A stretch of 64,000 nucleotides of DNA. Source: Terriglobia bacterium (GTDB taxonomy: Bacteria > Acidobacteriota > Terriglobia > Bryobacterales > UBA6623). Positions 61,696-64,000 of this stretch are shown here, in pieces (position 1 is the stretch's first letter; each line of letters starts with the position of its first letter). The notes under the pieces are model-generated. The model saw nothing but the letters and a program-made list of their open reading frames with translations. It was not told the DNA's origin and did not search any database. Location: NCBI GenBank assembly GCA_009841225.1, contig VXMF01000036.1:195825-259824 (forward strand). The letters run 5' to 3'. Made by a program: the position numbers and the translations under genes.

Positions 61696-62538
61696 TTAGC
61701 GCAGCAGGCCCTCAACGAACGGCACTTCGAACACCTTGTCGTGCTGGATCGGGCCGTGCCCGAAGAACCCATCCTCGCCGAACAGCTCGCCGTGATCGGC
61801 GGTAATCGTGATGTAGGTGTTCTCCGGCACTAGGTCGAAGAGCTCCTCCACGACGCCATCGAGGTACTCGACAGCCTTGATCTGCCTGTCGCGCAGCGTG
61901 TCGAGCTTGCCTTGGTCGAAGAATTCCTCGCTGCTTTCGGTCAGCTTGCCGCCCACGATATGGTCGTCCAAGTGGCGGAACACGCCGTGAACGCCACTGA
62001 CCCGCGGCCACTTCTCAGGCGGCTCGTCAGGCAGCGCGTAGGGATAGTGGGTCTCGCCCACGTTGAGGATGTAGAAGGACGGCCGGTCCTCGGGGAAGCG
62101 CATCTCCCGGAGCATGGCTCGCATGTCGTTGTGCTTGGGCATCAGCCGATACGTGTCGAACCCCGTGTTGAGGATGGTCCTCGGGTTCAGGACCGGCAGG
62201 GAGACCATCGCGTGCGTGCGGTAGTTGAACTGCTTTTGCAGGAACGTCGGGAAATAAAGCTGCGGCACCAAGGACTTGAAGCCCACGTTTTCCACGCCCA
62301 GCCGCTCGTTGAACTTGAAGAAGTCCTTCTTGTAGTACTCGGATGCGTAGACGTGCGCCGGGCTGCTGTGGGGCAACAGCCCCATGAGCAGGTTGTAGTG
62401 CGAAGGCGCCGTCCAGGAGGCGTACGACCAGCGCTGCTCGACGGTGCCTAGTTTGGAGATAGTCGTCGGCTTGGCGGCCGCGAACGAGTCAAACCGGCAG
62501 CTGTCGAAGATCACCAGGACATAGTTGTGCGGACGCAT
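61696..62538 (-). CDS. Short alkaline-phosphatase-superfamily (sulfatase-like) hydrolase, non-formylglycine type
   Basis: This is a 280-residue protein without a signal peptide. It opens with RPHNYVLVIFDSCRFDSFAA, the first metal-binding Asp strand of the alkaline phosphatase superfamily (cf. VLxDSxR). SYASWTAPSHYNLLMGLLPH places a Thr/Ser where phosphoglycerol transferase-like members have their nucleophile; there is no C-x-P/A-x-R. ITITADHGELFGEDGFFGHG supplies the Asp-His ligand pair, and the final His of FGHGPIQHDK matches the last ligand. It is only about half the size of a sulfatase. It is probably cytoplasmic. It is divergent from the sulfatase gene at 62664, with 125 nt between starts, and tail to tail with the Gfo/Idh/MocA gene. 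Confidence 0.7.
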   Translation of the reverse strand: MRPHNYVLVIFDSCRFDSFAAAKPTTISKLGTVEQRWSYASWTAPSHYNLLMGLLPHSSPAHVYASEYYKKDFFKFNERLGVENVGFKSLVPQLYFPTFLQKQFNYRTHAMVSLPVLNPRTILNTGFDTYRLMPKHNDMRAMLREMRFPEDRPSFYILNVGETHYPYALPDEPPEKWPRVSGVHGVFRHLDDHIVGGKLTESSEEFFDQGKLDTLRDRQIKAVEYLDGVVEELFDLVPENTYITITADHGELFGEDGFFGHGPIQHDKVFEVPFVEGLLR

Positions 62539-62553
62539 CGGACCCGAGCTTCG

Positions 62554-62559
62554 ATTGTA
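62554..62559 (-). promoter_or_regulatory. Candidate -10 box TACAAT for the short hydrolase gene
   Basis: TACAAT on the minus strand ends 15 nt before the ATG at 62538, in the divergent intergenic region. Confidence 0.35.
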
Positions 62560-62663
62560 CGAACATGAGGTGCACGCGCTCCGCGCCCAATCTTTCCGGC
62601 CCGCGGTCGCGCTCGTTAGCTCTGTTGCGGTATCGTTGCAGCGGCAGCCGCAGGGATTCCGTT

Positions 62664-64000
62664 GTGTCGTTCCGAAGTCTCAACCGCCGTCAGTTCTTCG
62701 GGGCCGCATCAGCGCTTCTTCCTGCCGCTGCCACGATGCGCGGCCAGTCTGCGTCGCGACGGCCCAACATCGTCTTCTTGATGACCGACAACCACCGCTG
62801 GGACCTGCTCGGCTGTGCGGGGAACGAAATCATCCAGACGCCGAACATCGACCGACTAGCCGAGCGCGGGGTTCGCTTCAGCAACTCGTTCTGCACCACG
62901 TCGATCTGCGCGGCGACGCGGGCCAGCATCCTGACCGGCGAGTTCCGCCGGGAGCACGGCTACACGTTCACGATGCCCGCCATGAGCGTGCAGCGAATGG
63001 ATCGCAGTTACCCAGCCCTGCTCAAGCAGTCCGGCTATCGCACGGGATTCGTGGGCAAGCTCGGAGTCGAGGTCGACCCGCGCGCCCCGGATCGGATGTT
63101 CGACTTCTACCGCCGTCGGATCGCCAGCTCGACCAGGAATCCGTACTACCGCGAAGCCGACGACGGGAAAGTCAAGCACATCACTACCATCAACGGGGAC
63201 GATGCCGTAGAGTTCATCCGGACTAGTTCGCAGGACCAGCCGTTCTGCCTGTCCGTCAGCTTCAGTGCGCCGCATCCGGAAGACGATCACATAGACCAGT
63301 ACATCTTTGACAGGGATTTGCAGGCGTTCTACGAGCAAGACGTCATTCCGCCCCCGCCGATCTCGGATCACGAGTACTTTCACCAGCTGCCGGGTTTCAT
63401 CCAAGTCTCGATGAGCCGACAGCGCTGGTTCCGCCGATTCGACACGCCCGAAAAATACCAGCGGATGATGAAGGGAATGTACCGCCTCATCACCGGTGTC
63501 GACCGCCAGGTCGGTCGCATCGTGGCCGAGCTCGAGCGACGGGGTTTCGACGACAACACCGTGGTGATATTCACCGGCGACAACGGGATCATGATCGGCG
63601 AGCATGGCCTGACCGGGATCTGGCTGATGTACGAGGGCTCCATCCGCAAGCCTCTGATCATCGCCGACCCTCGGTTGGGCGGATCCCGCCATGCAGTGAC
63701 CGCTGAACAGATGACGCTCAGCTTCGACTGCCCGGTGACGATGCTCGATCTGGCCGGACTCCCGATCCCTGAGCAGATGCGGGGACGCAGCCTGGTGCCG
63801 TTGATGCGGGGCGAAACGGTCGACTGGCGCGAGGATTTCTTCTACGAACACCTGTACGAGCGCGAGACCATCCCCAAGAGCGAGGGCGTGCGCACGGAGC
63901 GGTTCAAGTACGTGCGCTACTTCGAGCGCAATCCAGTGTACGAGCAACTCTTCGACCTGGCGGCCGATCCCAACGAGATCACCAATCTCGTGGGTGATCC
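62664..64000 (+). CDS. Tat-exported sulfatase (formylglycine type), 3' end beyond window
   Basis: Only 445 residues are visible; the frame stays open to the right edge. The start is GTG at 62664, which gives a Tat signal (SLNRRQFFGAASALLPAAAT). RPNIVFLMTDNHRWDLLGCA is the metal-binding strand (Asp-Asn instead of Asp-Asp). The signature is C82-A-A-T-R86 in SICAATRASILTG, with Ala replacing the usual Pro/Ser. GFVGKLGVEVD stands where many sulfatases have GKWHLG, and VVIFTGDNGIMIGEHGL supplies the distal metal ligands. The C-terminal EQLFDLAADPNEITNLV block suggests that it is near its end. It resembles sulfatases annotated as N-acetylglucosamine-6-sulfatase or choline-sulfatase-like. Confidence 0.85.
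   Translation, partial: MSFRSLNRRQFFGAASALLPAAATMRGQSASRRPNIVFLMTDNHRWDLLGCAGNEIIQTPNIDRLAERGVRFSNSFCTTSICAATRASILTGEFRREHGYTFTMPAMSVQRMDRSYPALLKQSGYRTGFVGKLGVEVDPRAPDRMFDFYRRRIASSTRNPYYREADDGKVKHITTINGDDAVEFIRTSSQDQPFCLSVSFSAPHPEDDHIDQYIFDRDLQAFYEQDVIPPPPISDHEYFHQLPGFIQVSMSRQRWFRRFDTPEKYQRMMKGMYRLITGVDRQVGRIVAELERRGFDDNTVVIFTGDNGIMIGEHGLTGIWLMYEGSIRKPLIIADPRLGGSRHAVTAEQMTLSFDCPVTMLDLAGLPIPEQMRGRSLVPLMRGETVDWREDFFYEHLYERETIPKSEGVRTERFKYVRYFERNPVYEQLFDLAADPNEITNLVGD

Overview
This is a high-GC bacterial chromosome segment, most likely from an Acidobacteriota member. The grounds are two very large Oar-type TonB-dependent receptors with an N-terminal carboxypeptidase-regulatory-like domain, many exported Gfo/Idh/MocA, DUF1080, sulfatase and DUF6152 proteins, a UPF0182 membrane protein, and abundant Tat and lipoprotein signals. 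There is no rRNA or other phylogenetic marker to settle it; a Planctomycetota-like lineage is the main alternative. The sulfatases suggest a marine, host-associated or polysaccharide-rich habitat (inference).

Layout. 1-0.35 kb: remnant of an NHL-propeller protein. 0.35-2.6 kb: Tat lipoprotein propeller plus KdgD-type dehydratase. 2.6-8.7 kb: an AddB/AddA-like helicase-nuclease operon, with an AT-rich island upstream. 8.9-12.7 kb: class IV aminotransferase, divergent from an exported beta-propeller/PHP fusion. 12.7-15.4 kb: poorly coding stretch with gene remnants, an antitoxin-like gene with a probable frameshift, a small exported protein and a Uma2 protein with a DNA-encoded heptad repeat. 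15.6-21.5 kb: Gfo/Idh/MocA protein, UPF0182, PD40 lipoprotein and a ParDE-like pair. 22-28.1 kb: DUF4015 glycoside hydrolase-like protein, smc and pheA. 28.3-39.6 kb: three formylglycine-type sulfatases, a DUF1080 protein, an esterase and a remnant of a second esterase, a ThDP enzyme, an aldo/keto reductase and a VapBC pair. 39.6-47 kb: a second propeller/PHP fusion and a cluster of exported proteins sharing an unnamed domain, one fused to two VOC domains, with a DUF6152 protein. 47-51.5 kb: RbsC/RbsA-like sugar transporter and a TPR-PhoD phosphatase. 51.8-59.4 kb: two TonB-dependent receptors flanking a methyltransferase, then tRNA-Val. 59.6-64 kb: HicAB, a second Gfo/Idh/MocA protein, a short alkaline-phosphatase-superfamily protein and a sulfatase running off the right edge.

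How they fit together. Much of the window looks like an envelope-facing scavenging programme. TonB receptors import oligomers; exported sulfatases, DUF1080/DUF4015 enzymes, an esterase and Tat-exported oxidoreductases would process sulfated or acidic glycans; KdgD and the ABC transporter would feed sugar acids and sugars inward. Housekeeping genes (smc, pheA, addAB, tRNA-Val) are interspersed. Three toxin-antitoxin pairs plus an orphan antitoxin are scattered singly. No CRISPR array, insertion sequence, prophage or rRNA was seen.

The features I rate most worth following are (1) the cluster at 42.7-47.0 kb of unnamed secreted proteins with a VOC fusion and DUF6152, (2) the paired exported propeller-PHP fusions, and (3) a recurrent promoter layout in which a TANNNT -10 box ends only 5-12 nt before the start codon, implying leaderless or near-leaderless mRNAs.
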